64,000 bases of DNA from Rubrivivax sp. (GTDB lineage Bacteria > Pseudomonadota > Gammaproteobacteria > Burkholderiales > Burkholderiaceae_C): positions 186,001 to 250,000 of the forward strand of contig JADCGP010000005.1 of assembly GCA_020248915.1 (NCBI GenBank), read 5' to 3'. A program made the translations under genes and the position numbers. Below the pieces are notes generated by a model, which saw only the letters and a list, made by a program, of their open reading frames with translations, ran no database searches and was not told the origin of the DNA. Below, piece after piece: positions 1-8,786 of the stretch (the first letter of the stretch is position 1; every line of letters begins with the position of its first letter).

Positions 1-543
1 GATTCCTACTCGGCGCAGATGGAGGTCCTGGCGCGCCGGCTGATGGGCCTGTTCGAGCTGGCCCTCGGTGTCGAGCGTGGCGGCTTCGACGGCTTCATGC
101 GCCACCCCACCTGCACGACGCGGCTGCTGCACTACCCGCCGCAGCCCGCCCAGGCACTGCCGGGGCAGATCGGCTGCGGCGCGCACACCGACTGGGGCGC
201 GCTGACGCTGCTGGCGCAGGACGACGCCGGTGGGCTGCAGGTGCAGCGCGCCGACGGCGGCTGGATCGACGTCGAGCCGCTGCCGGGCGCCTTCGTCGTC
301 AATGCCGGCGACATGACCCAGCGCTGGGCCAACGACCGCTGGCGTTCGACGATGCACCGCGTCATCAACCGCAGGTCGGGGCGCGACCGCTGGTCGATCG
401 CCTACTTCTTCGACCTCGATTCGGACGCCGTCGTCACGCCGCTGCCCCAGTGCACAAGCGCGGACGACCCGCCGCGCTACCCGCCCCTGACCGCCGGCGA
501 GCACCTCGCCGAGATGTACCGCCGAACCACCGTCGCCGCATGA
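1..543 (+). CDS. 2OG-Fe(II) oxygenase, isopenicillin N synthase-like (C-terminal part)
   Basis: The reading frame is open from base 1, so this is the C-terminal 180 residues of a protein that begins outside the window. The iron and 2-oxoglutarate signature of the isopenicillin N synthase-like dioxygenases is complete: an HxD pair in HTDWGALTLL, the distal His in STMHRVIN, and the RxS motif in DRWSIAYF. Enzymes of this family oxidise a small molecule using Fe(II), O2 and usually 2-oxoglutarate; the substrate cannot be read here. The stop overlaps the next start as ATGA, so it is co-translated with an ABC transporter, an aminohydrolase and an FAD oxidase. That context suggests a catabolic oxygenase acting on an imported nitrogen heterocycle, which is inference. 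Confidence 0.85.
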   Translation, partial: DSYSAQMEVLARRLMGLFELALGVERGGFDGFMRHPTCTTRLLHYPPQPAQALPGQIGCGAHTDWGALTLLAQDDAGGLQVQRADGGWIDVEPLPGAFVVNAGDMTQRWANDRWRSTMHRVINRRSGRDRWSIAYFFDLDSDAVVTPLPQCTSADDPPRYPPLTAGEHLAEMYRRTTVAA

Positions 544-1355
544 CCGACCCCGCCGCCGCTCCCGCCGCCCCGCCCGCGGTGGAGGTGCTGTCCGCCGAGA
601 AGACCTACCCGAACGGGACCCACGCGCTGCTGCCGGTGGACCTGAGCGTGCGCGAGGGCGAGTTCGTCACGCTGCTGGGGCCGAGCGGCTGCGGCAAGAG
701 CACGCTGCTGAAGATGGTGGCCGGCCTGCTCGAGCCGAGCGACGGCCGCATCCTGCTGTGGCGCCGGCCGGTGCCGGAGATCGAGAGCACCGGGCACCGG
801 CTGAGCTTCGTGTTCCAGGAGGCGACGCTGATGCCCTGGGCACGCGTGCAGGCCAACGTGCGGCTGCCGCTGGACATCGCCCGCGTCGAGCGCGCCGAGG
901 CCGACCGCCGCGTTCGCGACGCGTTGTCCCTGGTGGGGCTGGACAAGTTCGCCGGCAACCTGCCGCGCGAGCTCTCGGGCGGCATGCAGATGCGCGTGAG
1001 CATCGCCCGTGGCCTGGTCACCGAGCCCACGCTGCTGCTGATGGACGAGCCCTTCGGCGCGCTCGACGAGATCACCCGCAACAAGCTCGACGGCGAGCTG
1101 CTCGACCTGTGGCAGCGCCAGCGGCTGACGGTGATCTTCGTGACGCACTCGATCTACGAGGCCGTCTTCCTCAGCAACCGCGTCGTCGTGATGGCGGCAC
1201 GGCCGGGGCGCATCGTCGACGAGGTCACGATCGACGAGCCGTACCCGCGCGGCCCCGAGTTCCGCGTCTCCACCGGGTTCAGCCGCTACGCCAAGCGGCT
1301 GCAGGACAGCCTGCTGCGGGCCAGCGGCGCCGACGCCGAGGAGGCGCTGGCATGA
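540..1355 (+). CDS. ABC transporter ATP-binding protein (NitT/TauT type)
   Basis: This 271-residue ATPase would power import through the adjacent permease. Walker A (GPSGCGKS, about residues 47-54), the LSGGMQ signature (145-150), Walker B (LLLMDEP, 164-170) and a switch His (VTHSIYEA) are all present. Similarity is to the nitrate/sulfonate/taurine ATPases (SsuB/TauB). I chose the ATG at 540 because it overlaps the upstream stop as ATGA; a longer frame from 450 would extend back into the oxygenase gene. The stop again overlaps the permease ATG at 1352. The substrate is unknown; the downstream aminohydrolase points to a purine, pterin or triazine-like ring. Confidence 0.9.
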   Translation: MTDPAAAPAAPPAVEVLSAEKTYPNGTHALLPVDLSVREGEFVTLLGPSGCGKSTLLKMVAGLLEPSDGRILLWRRPVPEIESTGHRLSFVFQEATLMPWARVQANVRLPLDIARVERAEADRRVRDALSLVGLDKFAGNLPRELSGGMQMRVSIARGLVTEPTLLLMDEPFGALDEITRNKLDGELLDLWQRQRLTVIFVTHSIYEAVFLSNRVVVMAARPGRIVDEVTIDEPYPRGPEFRVSTGFSRYAKRLQDSLLRASGADAEEALA

Positions 1356-2134
1356 ATGCGGCAGCGCAGCGCGTCTTCTGGCCGGTGCTGGTGGCCGTGG
1401 TGCTGATCGGGCTGTGGCAGGGCCTGGTGGTGGCGCTGAAGATCCCGCCCTTCCTGGTGCCGAGCCCGCTTCGGGTGGCGCAGGTGCTCGGCGCCGACGC
1501 CGCGCTGCTGTTCGGGGCGCTGTACACGACGCTGAAGATCACGCTGTTCGCCTTCCTGACCGCGGTCGTGCTCGGCGTGCTGGTCGCCTTCGCCTTCGTC
1601 CAGAGCCGCACCATCGAGACCGCGTTCTTCCCGTATGCCGTGCTGCTTCAGGTGACCCCAATCGTGGCCATCGCGCCGCTGATCATCATCTGGGTCAAGA
1701 ACCCGACCGCCTCGCTGGTGATCTGCGCGACGCTGGTGGCACTGTTCCCGATCATCGCCAACACCACCCTCGGGCTGCGCAGCGTCAACCCAGGCCTGAT
1801 GGCCTACTTCAAGCTCAACCGCGCGACGCGCTGGCAGACGCTGACGCGGCTGCGCATCCCGTCGGCGCTGCCCTACTTCTTCGGCGGCCTTCGCATCAGC
1901 TCGGGGCTTGCCCTGATCGGTGCCGTGGTGGCCGAGTTCGTCGCCGGCACGGGCGGCACCGGCACCGGCCTGGCGTACCAGATCCTGCAGGCCGGCTACC
2001 AGCTGAACATCCCGCGCATGTTCGCGGCGCTCTTCCTGATCACCCTCTCGGGCGTGCTGCTCTTCGTGCTGATGTCCGTGCTCGGGCGCTGGGCGCTGGG
2101 CAGCTGGCACGAATCGGAGCAAGGACATGACTGA
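1352..2134 (+). CDS. ABC transporter permease (NitT/TauT, SsuC-like)
   Basis: This 260-residue inner-membrane permease has about six hydrophobic segments, beginning with one near residues 8-28, and the BPD_transp_1 coupling region around the EFVAGTGGTGTGL stretch typical of SsuC/TauC proteins. The start at 1352 overlaps the ATPase stop (ATGA), and the stop lies inside the next gene (8-base overlap). No periplasmic solute-binding protein is encoded in the visible part of the operon; it may lie upstream of base 1 or elsewhere. The transported compound is not determinable from sequence. Confidence 0.9.
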   Translation: MNAAAQRVFWPVLVAVVLIGLWQGLVVALKIPPFLVPSPLRVAQVLGADAALLFGALYTTLKITLFAFLTAVVLGVLVAFAFVQSRTIETAFFPYAVLLQVTPIVAIAPLIIIWVKNPTASLVICATLVALFPIIANTTLGLRSVNPGLMAYFKLNRATRWQTLTRLRIPSALPYFFGGLRISSGLALIGAVVAEFVAGTGGTGTGLAYQILQAGYQLNIPRMFAALFLITLSGVLLFVLMSVLGRWALGSWHESEQGHD

Positions 2135-3569
2135 CGTGCTGGTGCGCGGGGCCGCGCACCTGATGACGGGGCTGCGCGGCACGGCCGCGCGCGCCGCGGG
2201 TGGCACCGACGTGCGCATCCGCGGCGGCCGCATCGCGGCGATCGGCCGCCTGGCCCCGCAGCCCGGCGAGCGCGTCCTCGACGCGGCCGGCTGCGTGGTC
2301 TACCCCGGCTGGGTCAACACCCACCACCACCTGTTCCAGAGCCTGCTGAAGGGCATCCCGGCCGGCATCGACCTCGCGCTCGTGCCCTGGCTGGCCGCGG
2401 TGCCGGTGCCCTACCGCCGCCACTTCGATCGCGAGGAGGCGCTCCGGCTGGCCGCGCGCATCGGCCTGGTCGAGCTGGCCCTGTCCGGCTGCACCACCGT
2501 GGCCGACCACCAATACCACTACTGGCCCGGCATGCCCTTCGATGCGAGCGCGGCGGTGTTCGACGAGGCCGCGCGCCTCGGGCTGCGCTTCGTGCTGTGC
2601 CGCGGCGGGCAGACCCAGGCACGGCCGCTGACCGACGCCAAGGCGCCGCCGCAGGTGCAGCCGGAGTCGCTGGAGGGCTTCCTGGCCAGCGTCGAGCGCG
2701 ACGTGCAGCGCTTCCACGACCCGGGCCCGATGGCGATGCGGCGCGTGGCCAGCGCCATCACCACGCCCAACTGGAGCTGTCGCGCCGAGGAGCTCGAGCC
2801 GATGGCGCGCGAGGCGCGGCGCCTGGGCATCCGCCTGCACAGCCACCTGTCGGAGAGCCACGACTACGTGCGCTGGGCGCGCGAGGTGCACGGCATGACG
2901 CCGCTGCAGTTCGTGGCCGAGCACGAATGGGTGGGCGAGGACGTCTGGTACGCGCACATGGTCCACCTGACGGACGCGGAGATCGCGCTGTGCGCGCGCA
3001 CCGGCACCGGCATCGCGCACTGCCCGCAGAGCAACGCGCGGCTGGGCAGCGGCATCGCGCGCATCCCCGAGGCCCTGGCGGCCGGCGTGCCGGTCGGTCT
3101 CGCGGTGGACGGCGCCGCCAGCAACGAGGCCGCCGACATGATCGCCGAGGCCCACATGGCCTGGCTCGTGCATCGCGCCGACCCGCGCGCGGGCGAGCGC
3201 GACGACGCCGCCAGCGCGGGCAGGCGCACCGTGCAGCCGGGCGGCCACTCCGCGGCGATGACCGTGGAGGACGTGATCCACATCGGCACCGCCGGCGGCG
3301 CGCGCGTGCTGGGGCTGCCGGGCGTGGGTACGCTCGAGGTCGGGCAGGCTGCCGACCTGGCGGTGTACGACCTGTCGCACCCGCGCTTCTACGGCCTGCA
3401 CGACCCCGCCGTGGGCCCCGTGGCCAGCGGCGGCCCGCCGCGGCTGCGGGCACTGCTGGTGCACGGCCGCATGGTCGTCGAAAACGACCAGATCCCCGGC
3501 CTCGACCTCGGCGCGCTGCGCGCCGAGGCGGAAGCCTTCGTCCGCCAGATCCTGAACGACCCGCAATGA
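2127..3569 (+). CDS. AtzA/TrzA-type aminohydrolase (8-oxoguanine deaminase-like)
   Basis: This is a 480-residue metal-dependent hydrolase of the amidohydrolase superfamily. The metal site reads clearly: HxH at H66/H68 in NTHHHLFQ, a further His with the HLSE motif (LHSHLSES), another His in HMVHLTDAEI, and the conserved Asp in AVDGAASNEA. The arrangement and length (about 450-480 aa) fit the ATZ/TRZ deaminases, with 8-oxoguanine deaminase or hydroxyatrazine ethylaminohydrolase as the closest characterised types. It would hydrolyse an exocyclic amino group from a purine or triazine-like ring in the cytoplasm. The start overlaps the permease stop by 8 bases, and AAGGA lies just upstream. Exact substrate is uncertain. 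Confidence 0.85.
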   Translation: MTDVLVRGAAHLMTGLRGTAARAAGGTDVRIRGGRIAAIGRLAPQPGERVLDAAGCVVYPGWVNTHHHLFQSLLKGIPAGIDLALVPWLAAVPVPYRRHFDREEALRLAARIGLVELALSGCTTVADHQYHYWPGMPFDASAAVFDEAARLGLRFVLCRGGQTQARPLTDAKAPPQVQPESLEGFLASVERDVQRFHDPGPMAMRRVASAITTPNWSCRAEELEPMAREARRLGIRLHSHLSESHDYVRWAREVHGMTPLQFVAEHEWVGEDVWYAHMVHLTDAEIALCARTGTGIAHCPQSNARLGSGIARIPEALAAGVPVGLAVDGAASNEAADMIAEAHMAWLVHRADPRAGERDDAASAGRRTVQPGGHSAAMTVEDVIHIGTAGGARVLGLPGVGTLEVGQAADLAVYDLSHPRFYGLHDPAVGPVASGGPPRLRALLVHGRMVVENDQIPGLDLGALRAEAEAFVRQILNDPQ

Positions 3570-5011
3570 CCTCCGCCTCGACCTTCGACACCACTGCCGT
3601 GCGCGAGGGCACGGCCGCGCTCGCCACCGAGACCGCGGGCATCGAGTGGATCACCGACAGCCGCGTCGAGCGGCTGAGCCAGGACTTCTACTGGTTCAGC
3701 CCGGTGCTCAAGCGCCAGCTCGAGCACCTGCGCGCCGACGCGGTGGCGCGGCCGCGCACCGAGGAGGAGATCGTCGCCGTGGTGGCCGGTTGCGCCCGGC
3801 GCGGCCTGCCGATCACCGTGCGCGGCAGCGGCACCGGGAACTATGGCCAGTGCATGCCGCTGCACGGCGGCGTGATCCTCGACCTGTCGGCGTACAACCG
3901 TCTCCTGCGCGTGGAGGGCGGGGTCGGCCGGGCCCAGGCCGGCATCCGGATGATCGACTTCGACAAGCAGGCGTCGCCCCAGGGCTGGGAGCTGCGCTGC
4001 GTGCCGAGCACGTTCCGCAGCGCCACGCTCGGCGGCCTGTACGGCGGCGGCTTCGGCGGCGTGGGCTCGATCAACTACGGGCCGCTGGCCAGCACCGGCA
4101 ACGTGCTCGGCGTGCGCGCGCTGACGATCGAGCCCGAGCCCAGGGCCGTCGAGGTGCGTGCCCCCGAGGCCCTGCTGCTGCACCACGTGTACGGCACCAA
4201 CGGCATCGTGCTGGAGCTCGAGGTCGCGCTGGCCCCGGCGCACCCCTGGCTGGAGGCGATCGTCTGCTTCGACGGCTTCGATGCCGCGATCGGCTTCGCC
4301 GACGCGCTGGCCTCGGCCCCGGGCCTGGTGAAGAAGAGCGTCACGCTGCTGGCCGCCCCGATCCCCGACCTGCTGCTGGCAGCCACGCCGCTGCTCAAGG
4401 GCGCGATGACCGCGGGCTCGCACGCCGTGCTGGTGCTGGTGGCCGAGTTCGCCGAGGCCGGCCTGAAGCAGCTCGTGGGAGAGCACGGCGGCGCCTTCAC
4501 CTACCGCAAGACCGCCGCCGAGGTGAAGGCCAGCAACCGCACGATCGTCGAGTACACCTGGAACCACACCACGCTGCACGCGATGAAGGTGGACAAGTCG
4601 CTCACCTACATCCAGAGCGGTTTCCAGGCCGGCCGGCACGTCGAGCAGGCCAGGGCGCTGCGCGAGCGCCTGGGCGACGAGGTGCTGGTGCACCTCGAGT
4701 TCATCCGCACCAAGGAGGGCGCGATGAACTGCTCGGGGCTGCAGCTGGTGCGCTACCGCGACGACGCGCGGCTCGACGAGATCATGCAGATCCACCGCGA
4801 CGCGGGCGTGTACATCGCCAACCCGCACGTCTACCGCGTCGAGGACGGCAAGCAGGGCCAGGTCAACCCCGACGTCGTCGCCACGAAGATGCGCTTCGAC
4901 CCCGCCGGACTGCTCAACCCGGGCAAGCTGCGCGGGTGGGAACTGCGCGAGCAGCTGATGGCCGACGCCGCCGCCGGCCGGATCTCGCTGGCGACGCTGC
5001 CCCGCTTCTGA
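3566..5011 (+). CDS. FAD-linked oxidase (PCMH/GlcD family)
   Basis: This 481-residue flavoprotein belongs to the FAD_binding_4 (PCMH-fold) oxidases. The flavin-binding N-terminal part has VRGSGTGNYGQ (about residues 90-100), TLGGLYGGGFGGVGS and YGTNGIVLELEVAL; the C-terminal half resembles FAD-oxidase_C and ends with the usual FDPAGLLNPGKL motif. It presumably oxidises a hydroxy acid or a ring intermediate. The gene begins four bases before the end of the aminohydrolase (ATGA) and closes the operon. No iron-sulfur motif is visible, unlike the giant FAD/Fe-S protein at 36384. Substrate unknown; linking it to the ring-deaminating pathway is inference from operon structure. Confidence 0.82.
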   Translation: MTSASTFDTTAVREGTAALATETAGIEWITDSRVERLSQDFYWFSPVLKRQLEHLRADAVARPRTEEEIVAVVAGCARRGLPITVRGSGTGNYGQCMPLHGGVILDLSAYNRLLRVEGGVGRAQAGIRMIDFDKQASPQGWELRCVPSTFRSATLGGLYGGGFGGVGSINYGPLASTGNVLGVRALTIEPEPRAVEVRAPEALLLHHVYGTNGIVLELEVALAPAHPWLEAIVCFDGFDAAIGFADALASAPGLVKKSVTLLAAPIPDLLLAATPLLKGAMTAGSHAVLVLVAEFAEAGLKQLVGEHGGAFTYRKTAAEVKASNRTIVEYTWNHTTLHAMKVDKSLTYIQSGFQAGRHVEQARALRERLGDEVLVHLEFIRTKEGAMNCSGLQLVRYRDDARLDEIMQIHRDAGVYIANPHVYRVEDGKQGQVNPDVVATKMRFDPAGLLNPGKLRGWELREQLMADAAAGRISLATLPRF

Positions 5012-5058
5012 ACACCCCCACGCCGGAGCCGGAGTCCGGTCGGCCGGCGCGCCCGCTG

Positions 5059-5064
5059 TAAGCT
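5059..5064 (+). promoter_or_regulatory. Possible -10 box for the thiolase gene
   Basis: TAAGCT lies 54 bases before the thiolase ATG, in a gap of 107 bases after the FAD oxidase. No convincing -35 box is visible. A good ribosome-binding site, AAGGAGA, sits at 5107-5113. Confidence 0.3.
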
Positions 5065-5118
5065 CGGTGGCAGCCGCAGGGTGTCCACTGCGGGAAGCTT
5101 TAGGGCAAGGAGACAGGC

Positions 5119-6306
5119 ATGGGCAAGCGCGATGTGGTGGTGCTGGGTGCGGCGCGCTCGGCGATCGGGACTTTCGGCGGCTCGCTGGCCGACCTCGAGC
5201 CGGCCGAGCTGGCCGGCACGGTGATGAAGGCGGCGGTCGAGCGCTCCGGCGTCGACCCGAAGGCGATCAACTACGTGACGGTGGGCAACTGCATCCCCAC
5301 CGAGAGCCGCTACGCCTATGTCGCCCGGGTGGCCAGCATCCAGGCCGGCCTGTCGATGGACAGCGTGGCGATGGCCGTGAACCGGCTGTGCTCGTCGGGC
5401 CTGCAGGGCATCGTGACGACGGCGCAGAACATCCTGCTCGACGACTGCGACTACGGCATCGGCGGCGGCGTCGAGGTGATGAGCCGGGGCGCCTACCTGT
5501 CGACCACGCAGCGCAACGGCGCGCGCATGGGCGACGTGAAGGTGCTCGACTCGATGGTGGCGGCGCTGACCGACCCGTTCGGCGTCGGTCACATGGGCAT
5601 CACGGCCGAGAACCTGGCCGCCAAGTGGGGCATCTCGCGCGACGACCAGGACGCGCTCGCCGTCGAGTCGCACCGCCGCGCCGCGGCGGCCATCGCCGAG
5701 GGTCGCTTCAAGAGCCAGATCGTGCCGATCGTCAAGCAGACGAAGAAGGGCGAGGTCACGTTCGACACCGACGAGCACGTCAAGGCCGGCACGACGCTGG
5801 AGAGCCTGGGCAAGCTCAAGCCGGCGTTCAAGAAGGACGGCGGCACGGTGACCGCGGGCAACGCCTCGGGCATCAACGACGGCGCGGCCTTCCTGGTGCT
5901 GGCCGACGCCGCGCGCGCGGCGGCCGACGGGCACAAGGCGATGGCGCGGCTGGTGTCGTACGCGGTGGCCGGCGTGCCCAACCACATCATGGGCGAGGGG
6001 CCGATCCCGGCCACGAAGGCGGCGCTGAAGAAGGGCGGCCTGACGATCGACCAGATGGACGTCATCGAGAGCAACGAGGCCTTCGCGGCCCAGGCGATCG
6101 CGGTTGCGCGCGGGCTCGAGCTCGACATGCGCAAGACCAACCCGAACGGCGGCGCGATCGCCCTCGGCCACCCGATCGGCTGCTCGGGCGCGTTCCTCGC
6201 CGTCAAGGCCATCCATGAACTGCACCGCTCCGGCGGTCGCTACGCGCTGGTGACGATGTGCATCGGCGGCGGGCAGGGCATCGCCGCGGTGTTCGAGCGC
6301 ATCTGA
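5119..6306 (+). CDS. Acetyl-CoA C-acyltransferase (thiolase)
   Basis: This 395-residue thiolase either condenses two acyl-CoAs or cleaves 3-ketoacyl-CoA. All catalytic residues are visible: nucleophile C91 in NRLCSSGLQ, H351 in GHPIGCSG and the acid/base C381 in CIGGGQG. The length matches PhaA/AtoB-type biosynthetic thiolases (about 393 aa), which in Burkholderiales often serve polyhydroxybutyrate synthesis, but no phaB or phaC is adjacent, so the pathway is open. The start is supported by a strong AAGGAGA site 5 bases upstream. The gene is separated from neighbours by its own promoter-like box and a downstream hairpin. Confidence 0.92.
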   Translation: MGKRDVVVLGAARSAIGTFGGSLADLEPAELAGTVMKAAVERSGVDPKAINYVTVGNCIPTESRYAYVARVASIQAGLSMDSVAMAVNRLCSSGLQGIVTTAQNILLDDCDYGIGGGVEVMSRGAYLSTTQRNGARMGDVKVLDSMVAALTDPFGVGHMGITAENLAAKWGISRDDQDALAVESHRRAAAAIAEGRFKSQIVPIVKQTKKGEVTFDTDEHVKAGTTLESLGKLKPAFKKDGGTVTAGNASGINDGAAFLVLADAARAAADGHKAMARLVSYAVAGVPNHIMGEGPIPATKAALKKGGLTIDQMDVIESNEAFAAQAIAVARGLELDMRKTNPNGGAIALGHPIGCSGAFLAVKAIHELHRSGGRYALVTMCIGGGQGIAAVFERI

Positions 6307-6315
6307 CGTCTGCGC

Positions 6316-6343
6316 GCCGCCGGCCCGCGCGCGGGCCGGCGGC
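6316..6343. other. Strong GC hairpin downstream of the thiolase
   Basis: A perfect 12-base-pair inverted repeat (GCCGCCGGCCCG / CGGGCCGGCGGC) with a CGCG loop begins 10 bases after the thiolase stop and can be extended by two pairs. There is no U-tract, so it may protect the 3' end or aid Rho-dependent termination rather than act as a classical terminator. Confidence 0.5.
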
Positions 6344-6423
6344 GCCGGCGTGACGCTGCCGGTGCCCGGCGCTGCCCGGGCGGCCTGGCGGCTTGAAGCA
6401 CCCGTCCCGGGCACGCCTCCTGC

Positions 6424-6429
6424 TAGGCT
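6424..6429 (+). promoter_or_regulatory. -10-like box directly before the Rieske gene
   Basis: TAGGCT is followed by 6 bases and then the ATG at 6436, so initiation at the usual distance would place +1 at or next to the ATG (a leaderless mRNA). No clear -35 box. Confidence 0.35.
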
Positions 6430-6435
6430 GTGCGC

Positions 6436-7470
6436 ATGCTGACCACGCGCCAACCCGTCTTCCGCCGCTTCTGGCACGCGGTGATGCCGCTGTCGATGCT
6501 GGCCGCGGGCCGCCCGCAGCCCTTCACGCTGCTCGGCGAGCCCATCGTTCTGTTCCTCGACGGCCAGGGCCGGCCGGCGGCGCTGAAGGACCGCTGCTGC
6601 CACCGCACCGCGAGGCTGAGCCTCGGCCGCTGAGTCGACGGCGCCCTCGAGTGCGGCTACCACGGCTGGACCTACGACCGCGGCGGCCGCGTGATCCGCA
6701 TCCCGCAGTTCGACGCCGGGCAGCCGATCCCGCCGGAGTACTGCACGCCGGCCTACCGCTGCGAGGCCCGCTACGGCTACGCCTGGGTCAGCCTGGCGCC
6801 GCCGGGCGAGGAGCCGCTGGCGCCGATCCCGGACGTGCCCGAGTTCGACGACCCGGGGTACCGCACGATCTTCCAGTTCCACGAGCGGTGGGCGACCAGC
6901 CCGCTGCGGGCGCTGGAGAACAGCTTCGACAACAGCCACTTCAGCTTCGTGCACCGGGCCACCTTCGGCGTGGCCGCGCAGCCCCGGCCGAGCCGCTACG
7001 AGCTGGTCGAACGCGACGACGGGTTCTACGCCGAGACAGTGATCGACGCGGCCAATCCGGAGGCCTTCCACCGGGTCAGCGGCAGCACGGACCCGATCAC
7101 GCAGCGCCACATGCGCAACGCCTACTTCCTGCCGTTCTCGCGCCGGCTCGACATCGAGTACCCCTCGGGCATCCGCCACGTCATCATCAACTGCTTCACC
7201 CCGATCGACGATGGCCACATCCAGCTGTGCCAGTGGCTGTTCCGCAACGACAGCGAGGAGGACTGCCCGGCGCGGATGCTGATCGACTTCGACCACGTGA
7301 TCACGCGCGAGGACAAGGCGATCCTGGAGAGCACCGACCCGGACGCCCTGGTCGACACGCGGCGCCGCGGCGTCGAGTACTCGATGCCCTCCGACCGCCC
7401 CGGCATGCTGATCCGCAAGCAGCTGATGGAACTGCTCGCGCGCCACGGCGAGGCCGAGGTCCACCGCTGA
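6436..7470 (+). pseudogene. Rieske non-heme iron oxygenase, interrupted by an in-frame TGA
   Basis: One reading frame of 345 codons encodes a ring-hydroxylating oxygenase alpha-like protein (vanillate O-demethylase/phenylpropionate dioxygenase type) with a single TGA at 6631-6633, codon 66. The stop falls between the two ligand pairs of the [2Fe-2S] cluster: CxH at C54/H56 before it and CGYH (C73/H76) after it, with normal spacing. The catalytic domain is intact, including the Fe(II) motif DNSHFSFVH. A TGG-to-TGA change would restore LGRWVDG. The 279 codons after the stop carry no other lesion, so the event is recent, a sequence error, or is read through. A hydrophobic, partner-specific reductase gene is not adjacent. 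Start ATG 6436 is preferred over GTG 6430. Confidence 0.8.
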
Positions 7471-7506
7471 CGGGCCCCTGCCCGTGCGCCGCTGCGGCCG
7501 ATCGGG

Positions 7507-7512
7507 AACAAT
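7507..7512 (+). promoter_or_regulatory. -10-like box directly before lpxC
   Basis: AACAAT lies 6 bases before the lpxC ATG, predicting a transcript that starts at or near the start codon. The weak CGAGGC before the ATG is not a convincing ribosome-binding site. Confidence 0.35.
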
Positions 7513-7518
7513 CGAGGC

Positions 7519-8454
7519 ATGCTGCGTCAACGCACCCTGAAGTCGCTCACGCGCGCCGTCGGCCTCGGCGTGCACGGCGGGCACCGCGTCGAGCTGACGC
7601 TCAAGCCCGCCCCCGCCGACAGCGGCATCGTGTTCACGCGGACCGACCTGCCCGAGCCGGTGCGCATCCCGGTGTCCGTGCACACGGTGTGCGACACGCG
7701 CATGGCCACCACGATCAGCCCCGACGGCCGGCCCGAGGGCCCGAAGGTGCAGACGATCGAGCACCTGCTGTCGGCGATCGCGGGGCTGGGCCTGGACAAC
7801 GTCGCCATCGACATCAGCGGCGAGGAGGTGCCCATCCTCGACGGCAGCGCGGCGAGCTTCGTCTACCTGCTGCAGAGCGCCGGCATCGTGCTGCAGGACG
7901 CCCCGAAGCGCTTCCTGCGCGTGCGACGGCCGGTCGAGGTCCGCGAGGGCGAGGGCGCCGCGCTGAAGTGGGCGCGGCTCGAGCCCTTCCACGGCTACCG
8001 GCTGAGCTTCGAGATCGACTTCAACCACCCCGCGCTCGACGCCACCGCGCAGAGGGTGAGCTTCGACTTCGGCCCGGGAGGCTACAAGCGCGACATCGCG
8101 CGCGCCCGCACCTTCGGCTTCAGCCGCGACGTCGATGCGATGCGCGCGCGGGGCCTCGGTCTGGGCGGGAGCATGGACAACGTCATCGTCGTCGACGACA
8201 GCCGCGTGCTCAATGCCGACGGCCTTCGCTACGACGACGAGTTCGCCAAGCACAAGATCCTCGACGCTATCGGCGACATGATGGTGCTCGGGCGGCCGCT
8301 GCTGGCGAGCTACACCGCGTTCAAGGGCGGGCACGCGCTGAACAACCGGTTGCTGCGGCAGCTGCTGGCCGACCGCGACGCGTACGACGAGGTGAGCTTC
8401 GACGACGAGGCGGAGGCGCCCGCAGGCTTCGCCGAAGCGGTGCCCGCATGGTGA
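7519..8454 (+). CDS. lpxC: UDP-3-O-acyl-N-acetylglucosamine deacetylase LpxC
   Basis: LpxC catalyses the first committed step of lipid A synthesis, a Zn-dependent deacetylation in the cytoplasm. The 311-residue protein has the zinc ligands H82 (TIEHLLSA), H245 and D249 ([10 protein letters not shown]) and the catalytic H272 (GGHALNN), matching E. coli H79/H238/D242/H265 with a small insertion before the first His that is common in Burkholderiales. Here it is not next to ftsZ, which lies outside the window. An AACAAT box 6 bases before the ATG suggests its own, possibly leaderless, transcript. Confidence 0.97.
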   Translation: MLRQRTLKSLTRAVGLGVHGGHRVELTLKPAPADSGIVFTRTDLPEPVRIPVSVHTVCDTRMATTISPDGRPEGPKVQTIEHLLSAIAGLGLDNVAIDISGEEVPILDGSAASFVYLLQSAGIVLQDAPKRFLRVRRPVEVREGEGAALKWARLEPFHGYRLSFEIDFNHPALDATAQRVSFDFGPGGYKRDIARARTFGFSRDVDAMRARGLGLGGSMDNVIVVDDSRVLNADGLRYDDEFAKHKILDAIGDMMVLGRPLLASYTAFKGGHALNNRLLRQLLADRDAYDEVSFDDEAEAPAGFAEAVPAW

Positions 8455-8536
8455 GCCGGGTAGGGCGTGCCGGGGACGCCCCGGCGCCGCACCGGCAGGC
8501 GGGCCGACCTGCAGTCCGCAGCGGGGACGGCCGGTG

Positions 8537-8719
8537 ATGGCCGCGTTCCGGATCGTCTTCGGGCTGCTGCTGGCCGCTGCGTTGCTGTGCTTCGCGGTCT
8601 ACGTGGGCACCGGGCAGTCGGCATGGCGCCGTCGCGGGCTCGTGGTCCTGAAGTGGACGCTGCTCGCGGCGTTCGGCTTCTTCGCCGTCCTGATCTTCGA
8701 GCGCTTCGTGCTGTCGTAG
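8537..8719 (+). CDS. Small membrane protein with two TM segments
   Basis: This 60-residue protein consists of two hydrophobic helices (about residues 2-22 and 38-56) joined by a basic loop (WRRRGLV), so it is probably an inner-membrane hairpin with the loop in the cytoplasm. I do not recognise a functional family; short proteins of this form follow lpxC in related Burkholderiales as conserved hypotheticals, from memory. A GTG at 8534 is directly before the ATG; either could serve, with GGGGAC upstream. It is co-directional with lpxC, 82 bases downstream. Confidence 0.65.
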   Translation: MAAFRIVFGLLLAAALLCFAVYVGTGQSAWRRRGLVVLKWTLLAAFGFFAVLIFERFVLS

Positions 8720-8786
8720 GGACGCGCTGCTGGCGGCCCCGGGCAAGTCCGCGCCGCTTGGTGCCGCTTTGCCAGGTGCGCCGTGC

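Noticed and set aside
6631..6633. Selenocysteine at the Rieske TGA
   Set aside because: The position is a Trp-like residue between ligands, not a redox site, and no bacterial SECIS hairpin was recognised just after it.
4831..8334. Open frame of 1167 codons on the minus strand
   Set aside because: It runs opposite to the thiolase, Rieske and lpxC genes, is rich in Arg, His, Gln and Val of the type produced by antisense reading of GC-rich codons, and has no domain.
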